A stretch of 64,000 bases of DNA, taken from positions 70,012,710 to 70,076,709 of the forward strand of contig OZ018330.1 in assembly GCA_963969495.1 (NCBI GenBank). The letters run 5' to 3'. The notes below the pieces were generated by a model, which was not told the DNA's origin, did not search any database, and saw only the letters and a list, made by a program, of their open reading frames with translations. Position 1 is the stretch's first letter. Every line of letters begins with the position of its first letter. This DNA comes from Ceratothoa steindachneri. Taxonomy: Eukaryota > Arthropoda > Malacostraca > Isopoda > Cymothoidae. The position numbers and the translations under genes are program-made. Below are positions 21,888-35,214 of the stretch, one piece after another.

Positions 21888-23287
21888 TAACTCCATACGT
21901 ACCCAACAAATACAGCCTCAAATCCTCGGCTGATTTCATCGATATCATTCGAGCTATTAACCCTAAGAGAATAATAGCTTCCTTGGACGTAGAATCACTA
22001 TTCACCAATGTACCAGTCGCCAAAACAATAGACATAATACTAGAACACGTCGAGGACCAAAATGACCAAACCCCAATTGGAATACGAGGGGACGGCATGA
22101 AGAGACTCCTACACATTTGCACCTCTGAAGCGCCCTTCTTTGACCCCAATAGAAGCATTACCGCCAAGTCGATGGAGTTGCCATGGGTTCTCCCTTGGGA
22201 GTTCTCTTTGCCAACTTCTATATGGGAGTGATTGAAAAAAGGGTTTTCTCAAGAGTACCCAAGCCACATATTTACTGCAGGTACATAGACGACATCTAAA
22301 TCAACGTACAAACACAAGATGAAATACATAATCTGGAAAAAGCCTTTAAAGAATGTTCTGCCCTCAACTACACCATCGAAGAAAGCCACAACAACCAATT
22401 ACCATTCTTAGATATCCTCACTACCAATATCAATGAAACAATAGCAACTAAAGTTTATATTAAACCCACCAACCCGGGATTTTGCATGTATGGAGACAGG
22501 GACTGTCCTAAGCGCTACCGAACAAGCGTGATATCATCGTACATCAATCGTGCTTTTACTCACGGCACCACATGGAAGGACACACACAACGAACTCGAGA
22601 GAGCCACTCAAGTACTTGTAAATAACGGATTCTCCAATAAAGAAATACAAACAGCCATAAGAATTAAAATGGACAGATGGTACCTCTCAGAACCCCAGAA
22701 GAACAGGAATACGGATAATGAGGATATTATAGAACTATTCTACAAGAATACTATGAGCACCGAACACCAAACAGATGAAAGAGCCATCCTGGACATTATA
22801 GACCGAGGAATAAAACCCATAAACGCCGGGAAAAAGATCGCACTAATCATCTTCTATCAAGATAGACGCACTTCAACCCTTTTCATGAAAAATAACCCCA
22901 AACCCCCGCTACAACCGAAACATAGAACACATCTGATATACGAGTACACATGTAAACTCGGAGACTGTGAGCTCCTACCTAACTCGTATATCGGCATGAC
23001 CGAAACCACTCTCTCAAGAAGAATGTCATACCATCTGAACAACGGTGCACCTAAAAAACATACACAGGAAGTACACGGAACATGACTCAACCGAAAAATG
23101 ATAGAAGAAAACACCAAAATTTTAGACTATGCTCCCAACAGGCACCAACTGCTCTTCCTTAAAGCTATATATATCGAAGAGAAGCAACTGAATTTTAACA
23201 TACAGTCTAACTCTAATGGAATCCTGCCCAGCACAAGAAAAGCGAACAGAAGGACAGGTGAACTCAGAGCTGCCCCTAGCCACTAAT
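21888..23287 (+). pseudogene. PLE1: Penelope-like element, RT and GIY-YIG endonuclease, broken
   Basis: PLE proteins join a telomerase-related RT to a GIY-YIG nuclease. RT starts near 21888 (SSADFIDIIRAI, IIASLDVESLFTNVPV). It shifts frame near 22165, continues through VDGVAMGSPLGVLFANFYMG and reaches the catalytic box RYIDDI near 22285, directly followed by a stop. It continues with NNQLPFLDILTT and the frame 22486-23085. The GIY-YIG domain has LIYEYTCKLGDCELL, then SYIGMTETTLSRRMSYHL near 22985-23035. A stop is at 23083 and the tail runs to 23287. The element is 5'-truncated. A hammerhead-like motif lies 145 bases downstream. Confidence 0.9.
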
Positions 23288-23432
23288 CCCCTCCGGCAAA
23301 AAGTTAATTCCCCCCACCTCTCTGGCTACCTACTTCTCCGTCCTTTTATCACCTGGATCCAACTTGCCTATACGTGTATAGCTTCGTTCGTAATTTTGTC
23401 AATACATTTTGTAACATATATAAACTAATACT

Positions 23433-23465
23433 CTGAAGATGGTACTCGATGTATCGAAACGCGTC
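23433..23465 (+). ncRNA. hammerhead-ribozyme-like motif of PLE1
   Basis: The sequence reads CTGAAGA (23433-23439), then stem II GGTAC/GTATC (23441-23445 with 23451-23455, loop TCGAT), then GAAA (23456-23459), then C-GC-G and GTC (23463-23465). These are the catalytic core parts of a hammerhead: CUGANGA, GAAA and a GUC cleavage triplet with a minimal stem III. Three bases on each side (ACT before, AGT after) can form the start of stem I. Minimal hammerheads are known in PLE terminal repeats (established knowledge). Activity is not shown. Confidence 0.65.
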
Positions 23466-23700
23466 AGTTAAATTAAAGAAAGTGCTAAATTACATTAATT
23501 TACTTCTACCCTTGACAAAATAACAAACATCAGTCTCTGATGAACTTTGGTACGCTTATCCACAGGTTAAACAATGAAGAAATGGCGAATATAAGACAAA
23601 TCGAGAAGAGTGAAAAAAGAATTATTAATTCCGGTCACTTTTAATAAACATGCTATAATGAAAATATACTGCTCAAATTCACACATACACACACGCACAA

Positions 23701-23710
<10 letters not shown>

Positions 23711-23764
<54 letters not shown>
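23711..23764. repeat. (CA)n-(TA)n microsatellite
   Basis: About 26 TA units follow a short CA run. It lies about 245 bases 3' of the PLE1 ribozyme motif. Confidence 0.97.
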
Positions 23765-23766
<2 letters not shown>

Positions 23767-23767
23767 T

Positions 23768-23870
23768 AATGTTTAGCTGAGTGGAAATAACGCTAGCGCT
23801 TTTAGCGAGATGTGAGTCGCTTTCCAGGTTGTTGTTATACGCTGAAGATACTCATGGTTCGGATCCCACA
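23768..23870 (+). other. tRNA-like sequence between two (TA)n tracts
   Basis: A perfect A box TAGCTGAGTGG starts near 23772 and a B-box-like GGTTCGGATCCC near 23857. The outer bases TAATGT and ACATTA can pair as an acceptor-like stem. The distance between boxes is long, as in tRNAs with a large variable arm or in tRNA-derived SINEs. I do not see a clean cloverleaf, so a SINE head or pseudo-tRNA is the safer reading. Confidence 0.4.
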
Positions 23871-23940
23871 TTAATCAGTAGGTCCACAGTAAAAATAAAG
23901 GCATCTAAATTGATTGCAGATGGGTGATCAAAGCCCTACC

Positions 23941-23942
<2 letters not shown>

Positions 23943-24012
<70 letters not shown>
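23943..24012. repeat. (TA)n microsatellite
   Basis: About 35 TA units. The open frame through it has a YIYI repeat and is not a gene. Confidence 0.97.
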
Positions 24013-24015
<3 letters not shown>

Positions 24016-24549
24016 ATATCACTTGTGTGTCTCTGGCCTTATGGGTTCACGCACATTACACAGCAAAACAAAATTCTAATAAAGACCATTGCCCTAAACA
24101 CTATGGACGTGGTAAGTAAAAGTCGACCTCATTATGTTTTTTTGCAAACAATGTTTATTCCTAATGAAATCGTGCAGCCATCATTGCTTTAACCAAAGTG
24201 ACCTCTCGTATTCAGAAATTGCTACTATGACTAATGCGACTGTAAGAACTGTCTTCCTTATCACCAAGATGTTCAAAAATCCCGATGCAAGGGCTTGAAA
24301 GAAGACCTCGAGACGGCCATGGGTACATATCCACTAAGCGTTAGCACTGACTCTTCTTGCGTAGTCAGCTTCTAAATCGTATGGTGACTTGCATTTACAT
24401 GCACGTTGAAAGGACTAATTCTAGACAACGGTCTTGTGACAAAGAAGGCAGGAAAGAAGAAATTTCACTGGGACTATGGGACTATTCAAAATCTTAATTC
24501 TAACCTTCTGAGGTACACGAATTTTGGTCGGGGGTGAGTGCTAGGACAT

Positions 24550-25440
24550 AAAGGAACATTGGTGCTGTACGGGAGTCAGTTGGGCGGAGCCCAAAGAAAT
24601 AATTTCGACGACGCAGTCAAGAGCTGGGAATCTCTCGAGACAGTCTTTGAGGCGTGTTCTTAAATCAGATCTTCATTTTATCCTTACCAGATCCAAAAAA
24701 AGCAAAAACCTGGGGAGGCAGACATCGATAAACGCGTAACCATGTGTGAATAGTTTTGTGACACAATCGAAGACAATCCAGACTTCTTGGATCATGTTTG
24801 GTTCCCAGACGAAGCGCACTTTCTGCTGTCAGGACATGTAAACAGCAAAAATAATGTTTATTGAGGATACAGCCGCACCGGAGGATGTGTTACAGAGGCC
24901 GTTACGCTAAAAAAAAGTGCACAGTGTGGATAGCAATCTCTAAATATTGCATCATGGACCCATCTTAATTCGAAGACGAAAATGAGGGACCTCAAACGGT
25001 GAATACGGAGCGCTATGTGGCAGTGTTGAGGAAGTTTTGTGCATCAATGGGACGATGCAAAGGGATATATCGAGATTACCAGTGGTTCCAGCAAGACGGG
25101 GCCACCACCCACACATCAAATGACTCACTAGCCTGGCTGAGAGGGCAATTTCAGGAGAGACTGACCAGCAGGAAGTGTGGCGTTGAGTGGGCACCACATT
25201 CACCGGACTTGAACCCTCAAGATTTTTATCTGGAGTGGTATCTCAAGGATAATGTGCACCAGAATAACCCTCAGACGATTGGTGAACTGAAGGCAACAAT
25301 CACAGCAAAAATCAGGGGAATCCCCAAAGAGGAATGTGTTTGAGTAATTGACAATTTTGCGCGACGTATGCAAGTTTGCCTCTAACGCCGCGGAGCCCAT
25401 TTGGAGCATATTTTGGAAAGAACATGACTTTTATGCAAAG
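24550..25440 (+). pseudogene. Tc1/mariner-type transposase remnant
   Basis: A DDE transposase that would cut and join element ends. A helix-turn-helix part (GAVRESVGRSPKK, RSQELGISRDSL) lies near 24555-24650. The first catalytic block is VWFPDEAHFLLSGHV near 24795-24840. The second is WFQQDGATTHTS (about 25085) and the third HSPDLNPQDF (about 25200), both in the frame 24999-25343, followed by NPQTIGELKATI and a stop. Several frameshifts precede 24999. A possible 3' terminus is the TTTTTGGGGGGTCACCC stretch near 25559-25575. I cannot find the matching 5' terminus. Confidence 0.8.
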
Positions 25441-25739
25441 CGGCCAAGATAACTGAAACTTTGGGGAATGATCTTACACAGACTAAAGTTTAAGTCCAGC
25501 AGATTTCTTGAAATTTGCTGGAACTTTGTAGGATTTAATAAATTTTTATGGGTTCTGTTTTTGGGGGGTCACCCGGTACTTTTCACTGTTTGGGACATCT
25601 GTGAGATGGACTCTTTGAACAAGAAAATGAGAACATTGCCCCGATTCATGCGTTGATCCACCAGCGAAGCATCTTCAGACTATTCATGTATACTTCTCCT
25701 CCAAGGGGATTAGTACCCTTATCATTCTTCCCCCCAAAA

Positions 25740-26115
25740 CACAATGAACAAATAATGGTACCGAAATGTTCGCTTAGAACAGCTATTAAGAATCAAACAC
25801 GAATTGGGGGAAAATCCATGCGTATTTCAACATGATGGAGCACCGTGTCATAAATCTGGAGTGGTAACAAAGTAGCTTGAACAACAACGCATTGAAATAT
25901 TGGATCTGATGCCTGGAAACTTAGTTGATTGATTTTGATCCGGTGGAATCCGGTGGGTGATTCTGTTATAGCGAGTGGACAATCAGAAGCCCACAAACCA
26001 TGAGAACCTACTTTCGGTGTTGAGACAAGAATAGAACACTCAATCAGGATACTTTGGACAAGTTGATAACCAGCATGCCATAGCGAGTTACTCGTACATA
26101 ACTCATTAAGAGAAA
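25740..26115 (+). pseudogene. Tc1-like transposase fragment
   Basis: In mixed frames the + strand reads FQHDGAPCHKSGV near 25820-25860, then a PGNLVD-like block near 25912-25930 and an RKG-type C-terminal stretch near 26080-26115. These match the second and third catalytic regions of Tc1 transposases. The fragment is short and heavily shifted, and different from the mariner just upstream. Confidence 0.55.
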
Positions 26116-26789
26116 GGGCCAATTTAACTTTGGATTTCTGTACATATCATCTAAGTTGTCTTCTATTCTACTACATATCACGTAATTGATATGTAATTTT
26201 TTTTTTATTATTCGCAATGTCAGATAGGAATTCCTCTTGATTGTTCAAGTCAAATGGCTGCAGCTCGCGTGAATGGAGATATTGGAGGTTGACGATGAAA
26301 CTGGCACTTGGCGTGGAGCGAGGGTGGCAGCGAGTGGTGACGCAATGAAAGCATGATTAATCTTTCACATCTCTTCTTAGTGGCGTTAAATAGACTCGCG
26401 TGGCACGAGGTTGCCAAATGTTGCTACCATGGGGCTGTCAGCGGTCTTTAGCTGCATCAGGACACCAGGCTAAGATTGAAGTTAGATAGACCGAAAATGA
26501 AAATGAAAATATCCTATTCTATAAATATCTATTCCACGAGCAAGTGTCGAATGACAGGAGGCAAAAACAGCTGCCCCGACATATGCCATTCCCTCAATAA
26601 ATCAAAAGTGCTCTCCTGGTCAGGTAGGGAATGAAATTTTGGCGGTAGGGGGCCGTGTAAGAAGGTCTGTTTGTGTCATAACCGAATGTCGTTTAAAAAA
26701 AATCTGACGCACTTTTTGGTGTCTGCGTTTGCGGCTAGGCACGCCTCAAAGTGAAATTTGCATTCTCTTTAGGGATGGGGAAAGCCTAG
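26116..26789. other. unassigned sequence
   Basis: No supported gene. A poly-T run lies near 26195, and a short AAAATG tandem run near 26490-26510. Confidence 0.3.
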
Positions 26790-27165
26790 CCGGTTTCTAA
26801 TTACGGATCGTAATTGTTCTCAGGTCATTTGTGCCTCGTTGCACCAGAATTAGTGACGTTTGCGGATTTTGACGGGAAAAGGACTATTAAGTTTGTTGAG
26901 GAATTTGGGGTAGTTTCTCATGTATTTAATGAACACATATGTGCAAGTTTGGAGATCGTTAGGACTGTGCATCTTCTTATCGTAAGTAAGCTTGCGTGAT
27001 GATGCGGGCGCAATTCTCCCATGTGGGTTTTTACGGCTTCCACGAATTCACTGAAGGGAAGGGAGTCATCTAAAAGATTTGAAAGTGTCGACGGAAGATT
27101 GATAGAGCACCGGCAAATGCCAGTGCTGATGATGTACTAGATTCAACTTTATTGCTCTATTGACG
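26790..27165 (-). pseudogene. Gypsy-type integrase remnant (C-terminal part)
   Basis: On the - strand, in shifting frames, I read DDSLPFSEFVEAVKTHMGEL (about 27065-27010), then NDLQTCTYVFIKYMRN (about 26970-26920) and a PFPVKIRK stretch. These follow the order of the integrase core end and the C-terminal domain in Gypsy Pol proteins, where TCTHVFLRHD-type residues are usual. It is strongly decayed. It is not part of the Gypsy element at 39767-45810, which has no integrase. Confidence 0.5.
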
Positions 27166-27593
27166 TTTTGCTTGTTCCGAGTTTTTCCAGAATGGCAGAA
27201 TCTGACAATCTGAATGAAAGGGGTGAGGGTAGGTTGAGGAAAAAATGTGTAGACTAGAATATAAAATGTATAGTGGTGAACAGAGAGGCATTTAGTAGGA
27301 TGGCATAGAGTTGCAAGGTGCATCGAGATCAGGTTAAACTTTTGGGGGGCATAGTAGATGTACATAATATTATTGTGCGTTCAAACTGTTGTCGTTGGAT
27401 AATTAGTTTTTGTGTAAGTTTTATTTGCACTGTACAGTGCGATCTAGTTTCTGATTATTTTGTATTTCATTATGTTCGGAAGTTTTTGTTTTATTTCTAT
27501 GTTGATATGTTCGTTTTTTTCGATTTCTTTCTATACTGTGTGGTCATGATTGTGTTACTTTAGTTTTTATTTGGATTCAAATTTGTTCAAAAT

Positions 27594-28515
27594 CAGCATA
27601 GGTGTGTGTTAGCACGATAAATTATCTTGATAACGATATCGGGTTATCGGTTATCAGATTTTTCCCCCCGCGTTATCGATTCATCGGTATCGCCGATACT
27701 GTTGGTTCCAAACTAGCGATAATCGATATTTTCAGTTTTTGGTTCCAGTTTAGCACAGGAGTAAGCCGCGCGTGCCTCGGAGGCATAAATAGGTCGGTCG
27801 AGCTGGGAACCAGCTGTCGGACGAGAAGTCACGAGGTGTTGCTGCTGCGCGCTACCAGTTTTACGCGTTCTCTGATGATATTTTCCTTATGTTCCCCTGC
27901 TTCTTCCGTTCTAATTTTTTTGTGCACGTGTATATGAATACATGACTATTCGGTGCTATTCTTGAATATCCGTTTATTAACGTTTTGAACACTTACGAAG
28001 TTACGCCCCTATTCTAAACTGATCATATTTTTATTGTAATTTAGTAGTGCAGTGCTTTGCTATTTTATAGTATTGAATTAGTGATGGCGTCGCAAGAGAC
28101 TTTGCCTGCATCAAGCCAAAGAGACTCTGAGCTCACTGAAGCTGAGCCTCAGTCACCCCGGCCATTCCTTGGCAAGTGGGTGAAGTACAAGAAGACGGTT
28201 TGCGAAGGCTAAATCTTCCAGTGCTTGTCATGCTTCCCCAAGATCACTGAGGTGAAGGTGAACAAGGGCACCAAGGCCAACCTGAAGAGCCACTTCAACA
28301 GATTCATCCTGACAAGGCAAAACAAGTTGATGAAGCTTGCAAGGCCAATGTTGGGAGTGGCGGCCGCAGCAGGAACCGGTCTGGTCAGTCATACAACGGC
28401 GGGACAACCAGCAAGAAGCAGCAGCAGATGTCCATCGCCGAGACCTTTGGCATCATAGCTCAGGAAAGCGCCATCTTGCAGTCCACCGTCGACAAGACAA
28501 TTGTCAGGTTTGTGG
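27594..28515 (+). pseudogene. hAT transposon 5' part with BED zinc-finger exon
   Basis: A Met at 28084 starts MASQETLPASSQRDSELTEA, then FLGKWVKYKKTVCEG with a stop, and then a BED-finger-like block: FQCLSCFPK, about 25 residues, then LKSHFNRF. After a shift the sequence reads MSIAETFGIIAQESAILQST and VDKTIVRF, as in hAT transposases, and ends near 28515 where the family frame is lost. The region before the Met has ATCGATA/TATCGAT-rich inverted segments typical of hAT subterminal DNA. The rest of the transposase is absent. Confidence 0.6.
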
Positions 28516-28819
28516 TTCTTTTCTATTTTGTCAGTACTCCTGTTTATTTCTTTATTTTGAGAACTCCCTTTTTATAGGCAAAGGGTTGTTTCCTCGCCAC
28601 TTTCTAATTTCCTTATGTAGCTTGGGAATCTTATATAGTTTGAACCTACTCTGATGCTTTCCAAAAGTGTTCAGATAGATGCGTTCTGTTTATCCATTAT
28701 TTTATCTTTCATTTTCCTTGCTATTTTTTTCTTTTACTCTAATTATTGTGGCTATTTCTCGATTTAGATTTTCTTATCTCCACATCTCCCCTCATGTAAC
28801 TCCCGGGTTTTTTTTTAGC

Positions 28820-31080
28820 TGGGACTATCTTCTCAGTGATTGAAATGATCGCCAACTCTGTGCTTCCGATTTTCCTGAAGCCATAGTGCTGTTAGTCTAG
28901 AGGAAGTTTTATTCCATGTATTCTACGAGCCTTTCCTTGCTTGGCTATGAATATCATCCTAACCACTTTGTATTCATCTGCATAGTAACCGATGTTTAGC
29001 CAGACGTTGAGGATGTTTTAAAGTCCTTCCAGATTGAATCTTGGAGCCTCGTTATAGTTCAGTTTATTTTAGTTAATCTGGGTCGCCGAGTATTTTGTTT
29101 TTGAAGGGTTGGAGGGCGCTGTCTAGTTCTTCTGTTGTAAGCACACGTCTCCTGTCATCATTTCCCTCGTATGACCCACTTGGTGGTTGGGATGAGTTCT
29201 TTGATTTTTTTTAGTTTAAGTCGTCAATTATTCAATTCTCAAATCTATTTTCAATTGATCACTCTCCTCCTCGCTGATAGTCAATGTATTTTCACAATGT
29301 TCGGGGAAGATTTGTTCACTGACTTCCTCATCTGTTTTTGTTATTTCTATTTTATTATTTAGAGATAATCTGTTTTTCTCTTTACCAACTTCGTTCTTGT
29401 TGTTCTCTTATGAGTTCCTCAATTTTTTTTCTATTCCACACATTCCTCCTATTAGTGCAGTTGAATATCCTCATATTCTGAATGTGTCATTTGTATATTT
29501 ATTCTAGTTCACAGTGTAAACTTTTCATATATGGTGTCTGCCTACATATATAGAAAGGCGTTTTGTAAGATGTTTGGGGAATCGTTGTTTTGTCTGCGTT
29601 CATCACGGCTTAGTCTAGCTATTGCGAAACTTCATCTATTTCTGTGAGGCTTGCATTCTCGAGTTTTGGCGGAATCCGTATAAGGTTTCTGCTAATGGTT
29701 AGGGAGATTCCGAAGTGGTCTCCGCAGGAAATGACTTTTGGCTTCATAAAATAATGGAAAATCCATTTAAAGTTGGCCAGTCAGATGTCTGACTTAGAGG
29801 CTAAACGTCCCGTGGCAAACGTGGGGAAGTTTGAGCCTAGATGTGTATACTTTGTCTGTCCAAGAGCATATCATGCATCACCCTATTCCATTAGTTGCCT
29901 TATATTCTGATTACTGGAATCTCACATTGAGGTTACCAAAAAAGATTGAAGGAATGCTATTAATGAAAATGGATAATAAGGTAGGAATAGGCAAATATTG
30001 CCGCCTTTGTGTTTGGTACCCTGTAGCAATTCTCAGTGCCCTCAATTGCGTTTCCACTTGCGCCGCAACGTACGATTCTTTCAGGTTTCTTAAAGGGTGA
30101 AACTTTATCTTCTTCCTGACTGCGATGGCCGCACCGTCGTATCGTTCCTGGGTGTAATTATTTGTTATAATCTATAAATTTCATATTTTTATGTTGTCTT
30201 TTTCATATTTTTATGTTGTCTTTAGAGATGAGGATAGTGTCCAGGTCAAGGTCCCTGAATATATTCCTATACAGATTTCTTTTTGTGGTCCAGCAGTCAG
30301 TATTGACTCCAAGTAGATGTAGTTTGTTTCTATACAAATTTGTGCCTCTATCTACTTCCCCTCCTTCTTTCCTTTATCAGAGTAGGCTTTACTTTGGTTT
30401 CCTTACCTTTTAGTTAATGCGCGCCTTTCTGTTCTTCTGCGTATTCTGTTTTGGTGGTTGTTACCATGAAACCTGCGTTTTGATTATCACAGGACTTGAT
30501 GATTCGCTGAGACGTTTTTTTTTCTGTTCGGTCTTTATTCTTTGCTCCTATTTGGAGTTTGGAAGTCTTTTCTTTCGACTCCGATGTGTCGCATTGTCCT
30601 AAGTTTTTTCTTGTTTCACTTTCGTTTGTTACCGATTGATCAAACTCATTGGTTTTCACTTATTTTGTTTCCTTGCCCTCTTCTTTCACCATGCATATTT
30701 TAATACGCCTGATAACCTCGAGTTGGTGGTATCTTCACATTAGAGAAGCCATTTTCTGTGAGGCTGAATTCACTATGTCTTTGTATGTTTCTGTGGTAGC
30801 AAGGTTTGCCAGGTGAGCATATTTAATGCACGTTAGAATCTTGGCGTTCGTTTCTTCGCAATTTGTAAGATCCTCTCAGTTGGGGCCGAGGAGGTTTACT
30901 CCCGGCCGGTCATGTCAGTGTACGAGTATGTCGCCTTTGTTTATATTTTCTCTTCTTCCTTCCTTTTTAGAATTTCTTTTCTTTAGGGGCAGCTCAACGT
31001 CATAGAGCGGTAGTGTTCGTAGCAGTTTAGGCATTTTTAGGTCCTTATTCGGAAGTTATCGTGTCTTTGGCTCTCTTCTG
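28820..31080 (-). pseudogene. J7: heavily decayed Jockey-like copy
   Basis: Reading down the - strand, an ORF1 knuckle-like block (CLNCYEHYRSMTLSCP) lies near 31050-31000 and an ORF1 linker at 30659-30414. The endonuclease follows at about 30170-29640, with YTQERYDGAAIAVRKKIKF, LKESYVAAQVE and ISCGDHFGISLTI replacing the usual SDH block. The first RT blocks are near 29030-28900 (NILNVWLNIGYYADEYKVVR, MIFIAKQGK), with an HYGFRK block near 28890. The catalytic half of RT is missing. Stops and shifts are dense, so this is the oldest J copy in the window. Confidence 0.6.
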
Positions 31081-31099
31081 CTCATTTGTGGCACAAAAC

Positions 31100-32200
31100 C
31101 CTACCTTACATTGCCTGGACAGTTAGCACTGGTGTCTACCTACAGATTGTAGCATATGAAGCACATTTGGATATTATAGAATTCCTCTATGGTGTATTAG
31201 TTATTATATTATTAAACCTAGATCGCATACATAGTACCCGATACACACATATGTTTGAAATGAATAAATGATTGAAGGTTTTAGGCCTAATGCGCACGGG
31301 AATAGATCAAATAAAACTAGAAAAAAAGATAACTGTATTTAAGAATTAAAAGGAGAAAAAAATGATGAAAGTAAATTATTTTAACAGGGAATTGACATGA
31401 AATAATTAGTTTCATAAAGTAATCTATTGAACGCGATATAGCAAGATAAAATTGGTTGAGAACGCGAGTGATAGAGAGAGATTAAAGAAAAATTTTAAGG
31501 CTATAATATTATTAAGAATAAAAGTTTATGAATCAAAAATGGTATGATAATTAAAAATGATGTATATATGAGTCACAAATGTTGGACTACAGTATATATG
31601 AGTTTAGGAATGAAATTTAAAGGATCACAAATGGCAATACGAAAATAGGTTCTGTAACGAATGAATATATATGTCAAAGACTACCTCTTGTCATGAGCCG
31701 CTTCAACACGTAAGGATATAGAGAAACTCACAGAAATTATCCCAAAATAAACATATATTTTAAATTTAACAACTAACTATGACAAAAAAAACAGTAAACA
31801 CATATATATCCTCCTCCTAAGCTAATCGAGGCGAAACCGGTTGGCAACTTGGCCTATTACAATATCTCTTAAAGACAAAAATAAACAAATAGGCTACACG
31901 TAAACACACCAATTGCCGATTAGTTATTTCATCGCGCCCCTTTTAGATTAGCGTTAAACTTTAAATTAAATTACTATCTTCTACTAGTAAATATGACAGG
32001 GGTTCACGCACAATTGTTTCTACTTTCCTTTAAATCGTGAAACGTAGTAAACTCATACTATCGCAATATGAATATAAATGTTCTTTCTAACTTACATGAC
32101 AGAAGGGATCAGGGATTGCCGGATGTCGTTGGAGGGCTTTTATCGCGCTTCAGAGATTTGGAGTAGCCGATGGTAGAATTTCGTCGAGTTGGGATAGAGG
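31100..32200. other. AT-rich unassigned sequence
   Basis: No coding signal. Short imperfect repeats of TATATGAGT and TCACAAATG lie near 31560-31640. Confidence 0.35.
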
Positions 32201-32582
32201 AAGAGAGGGTGGGCGATGTCAACTTCTTATTGTAACTTTGCCTCCGGTTACGTTAAGAAGACAGAGAGAGTTACGGTGCTCCTCACTCAAAGAGTCCTCT
32301 TCTGGATAATCCTGAAGCCTCTTTGTGTCCTATTCTTGAACTCCGGGTGCCCAACTAGTTTCGGGGTATACGAGGGGATTTCTACCGTAATTAACAAATG
32401 GAACCTTGTTGGGGCTTAATTCTTCTCCTCTCACTCTTATGGAGCTTGAGCTGTGAGAGTCACTCGAGTGTGAGTGGGGTTTCTTTTCTCCAGTCAGACT
32501 TCTTCTAAGTCTGTAAAGGATTTACCGCATGGCACCGATACAAAACTTGACGTTTTATGTTAATTCGGCACTGAGGGGGGGG

Positions 32583-32885
32583 GATCGATCTTCTCAAACT
32601 AATCCTTTCTTGTCTCTCCTCGAATAATCTTGACTAGCTGAAGGATCGATTTTCACGAACTGATCCTATGTCGTTCTCACCGAATAATCTTGATGGTCTG
32701 AAGGATCGATCTTCACGAACTGATCCTATATCGTTCTCACCGAATAATCTTGACTGGCTGAAGGATTGATCTTCTGGAACTGATCCTATATCGTTCTCGC
32801 CGAATAATAATCTAGACTGGCTGAAGGATCGATCTTCTCGAACTGATCCTATATCGTTCTTACCGAATAATAATCTTTTCTCTTT
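32583..32885 (+). repeat. minisatellite, ~60-bp unit, five copies
   Basis: Units start near 32583, 32644, 32704, 32764 and 32826. Each has GATCGATCTTCTCGAACTGA or a close variant and an ACCGAATAATCTTGACTGG-like end. The - strand stays open across it (RLFGENDIGSVREDRSF repeated), giving a frame at 33065-32634, but I see no independent sign that it is translated. It could be the repeat block of an unidentified LTR, as the Gypsy LTR here also carries internal tandem units. Confidence 0.85.
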
Positions 32886-33735
<850 letters not shown>

Positions 33736-33754
33736 AAATAAACAATAACTTTCT

Positions 33755-34224
<470 letters not shown>

Positions 34225-34383
34225 GCAATTTTTTTTTAAGACCATTGTGTATTTCGCCTTAATTAATTTCCTTTGGCAACTTTCTCTTCTTCTGAATATC
34301 TTTTTTATTCCATCTTGGAGATGGTGGATGACTTGTTCCAGATTCATCTCTTTTTTAAATGAATGTGTTTGGTAAAACCTAAC

Positions 34384-34430
34384 TAAATTGCTAAGCTTTC
34401 GATCTCATTCGATCATCTTCGGAGCGTTTT
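34384..34430 (-). other. hammerhead-like fragment, weak
   Basis: On the - strand the sequence reads CCGAAGA, then GATC/GATC able to pair as a short stem II, then GAAAGC. It resembles the PLE1 motif but has C instead of U at one core position and no clear GUC triplet. It lies about 160 bases from the (TA)n tract at 34125-34224, in the orientation that places the tract at its 3' side. Confidence 0.3.
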
Positions 34431-34725
34431 GATATGTTCTTGCCTCCTTTACCGATGTAATGAGTGGAGTGAGGATCTGACAGAATGAAAGAATGATGAT
34501 GATGTTCAAAGTTTTTAGTAGTAGATAGATAGTGGTAGATATAGTTTGGTGAAAAGACACCGTTGATATTTTGCCCTGGCGATTGGGGCATCTCTTGCAT
34601 TTTTGTTTTACTATGTTCTTCTCACTCTTTTGTATCTGTATGCTTTAACAATTCTTGCTTTTGATAAACTCTTTTTATCTATTTATTCTTTTGTTTATTT
34701 ATATTTGACTTTTTTTCTTTTTTTA

Positions 34726-34729
<4 letters not shown>

Positions 34730-34799
<70 letters not shown>
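34730..34799. repeat. (TA)n microsatellite
   Basis: About 35 TA units inside a T-rich stretch. The open frame across it is a repeat product. Confidence 0.98.
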
Positions 34800-34803
<4 letters not shown>

Positions 34804-35214
34804 TATATTTATTCTAACTTTTATACTTTCATACAAACATTGACATATATATTTCTTCTAACTTTAACTTTCATACAAATTTTTACATATTTTTTCTAAA
34901 TTTTTTACTTTCATACAAATTCATACATACACAATCTGTTTATTTTTAATTCAAAATATATATTTACGTATCCGTTTTATTTACTTTATATAAACATATT
35001 TTAAATAATTATATATTTTTGAGGCGTTCAAGACTTTATATTCTAGTTGTAGCTGAATTAATACATTTTAAGTACCTATTGAAAAACCTTTTTCAACATA
35101 CGTGATTTAAGTAATTTAAGACAGATTAAGGTTTTAAGTTTTTTTAGTGTTTTGTCATAATTACGGTGTTTCTATATGAACTTTGGCTCAAACAATACAT
35201 AAAAGGATAGTCTA
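34800..35214. other. AT-rich unassigned sequence
   Basis: It has repeated TTTTACTTTCATACAAA-like phrases near 34820-34920 and no coding signal. Confidence 0.35.
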
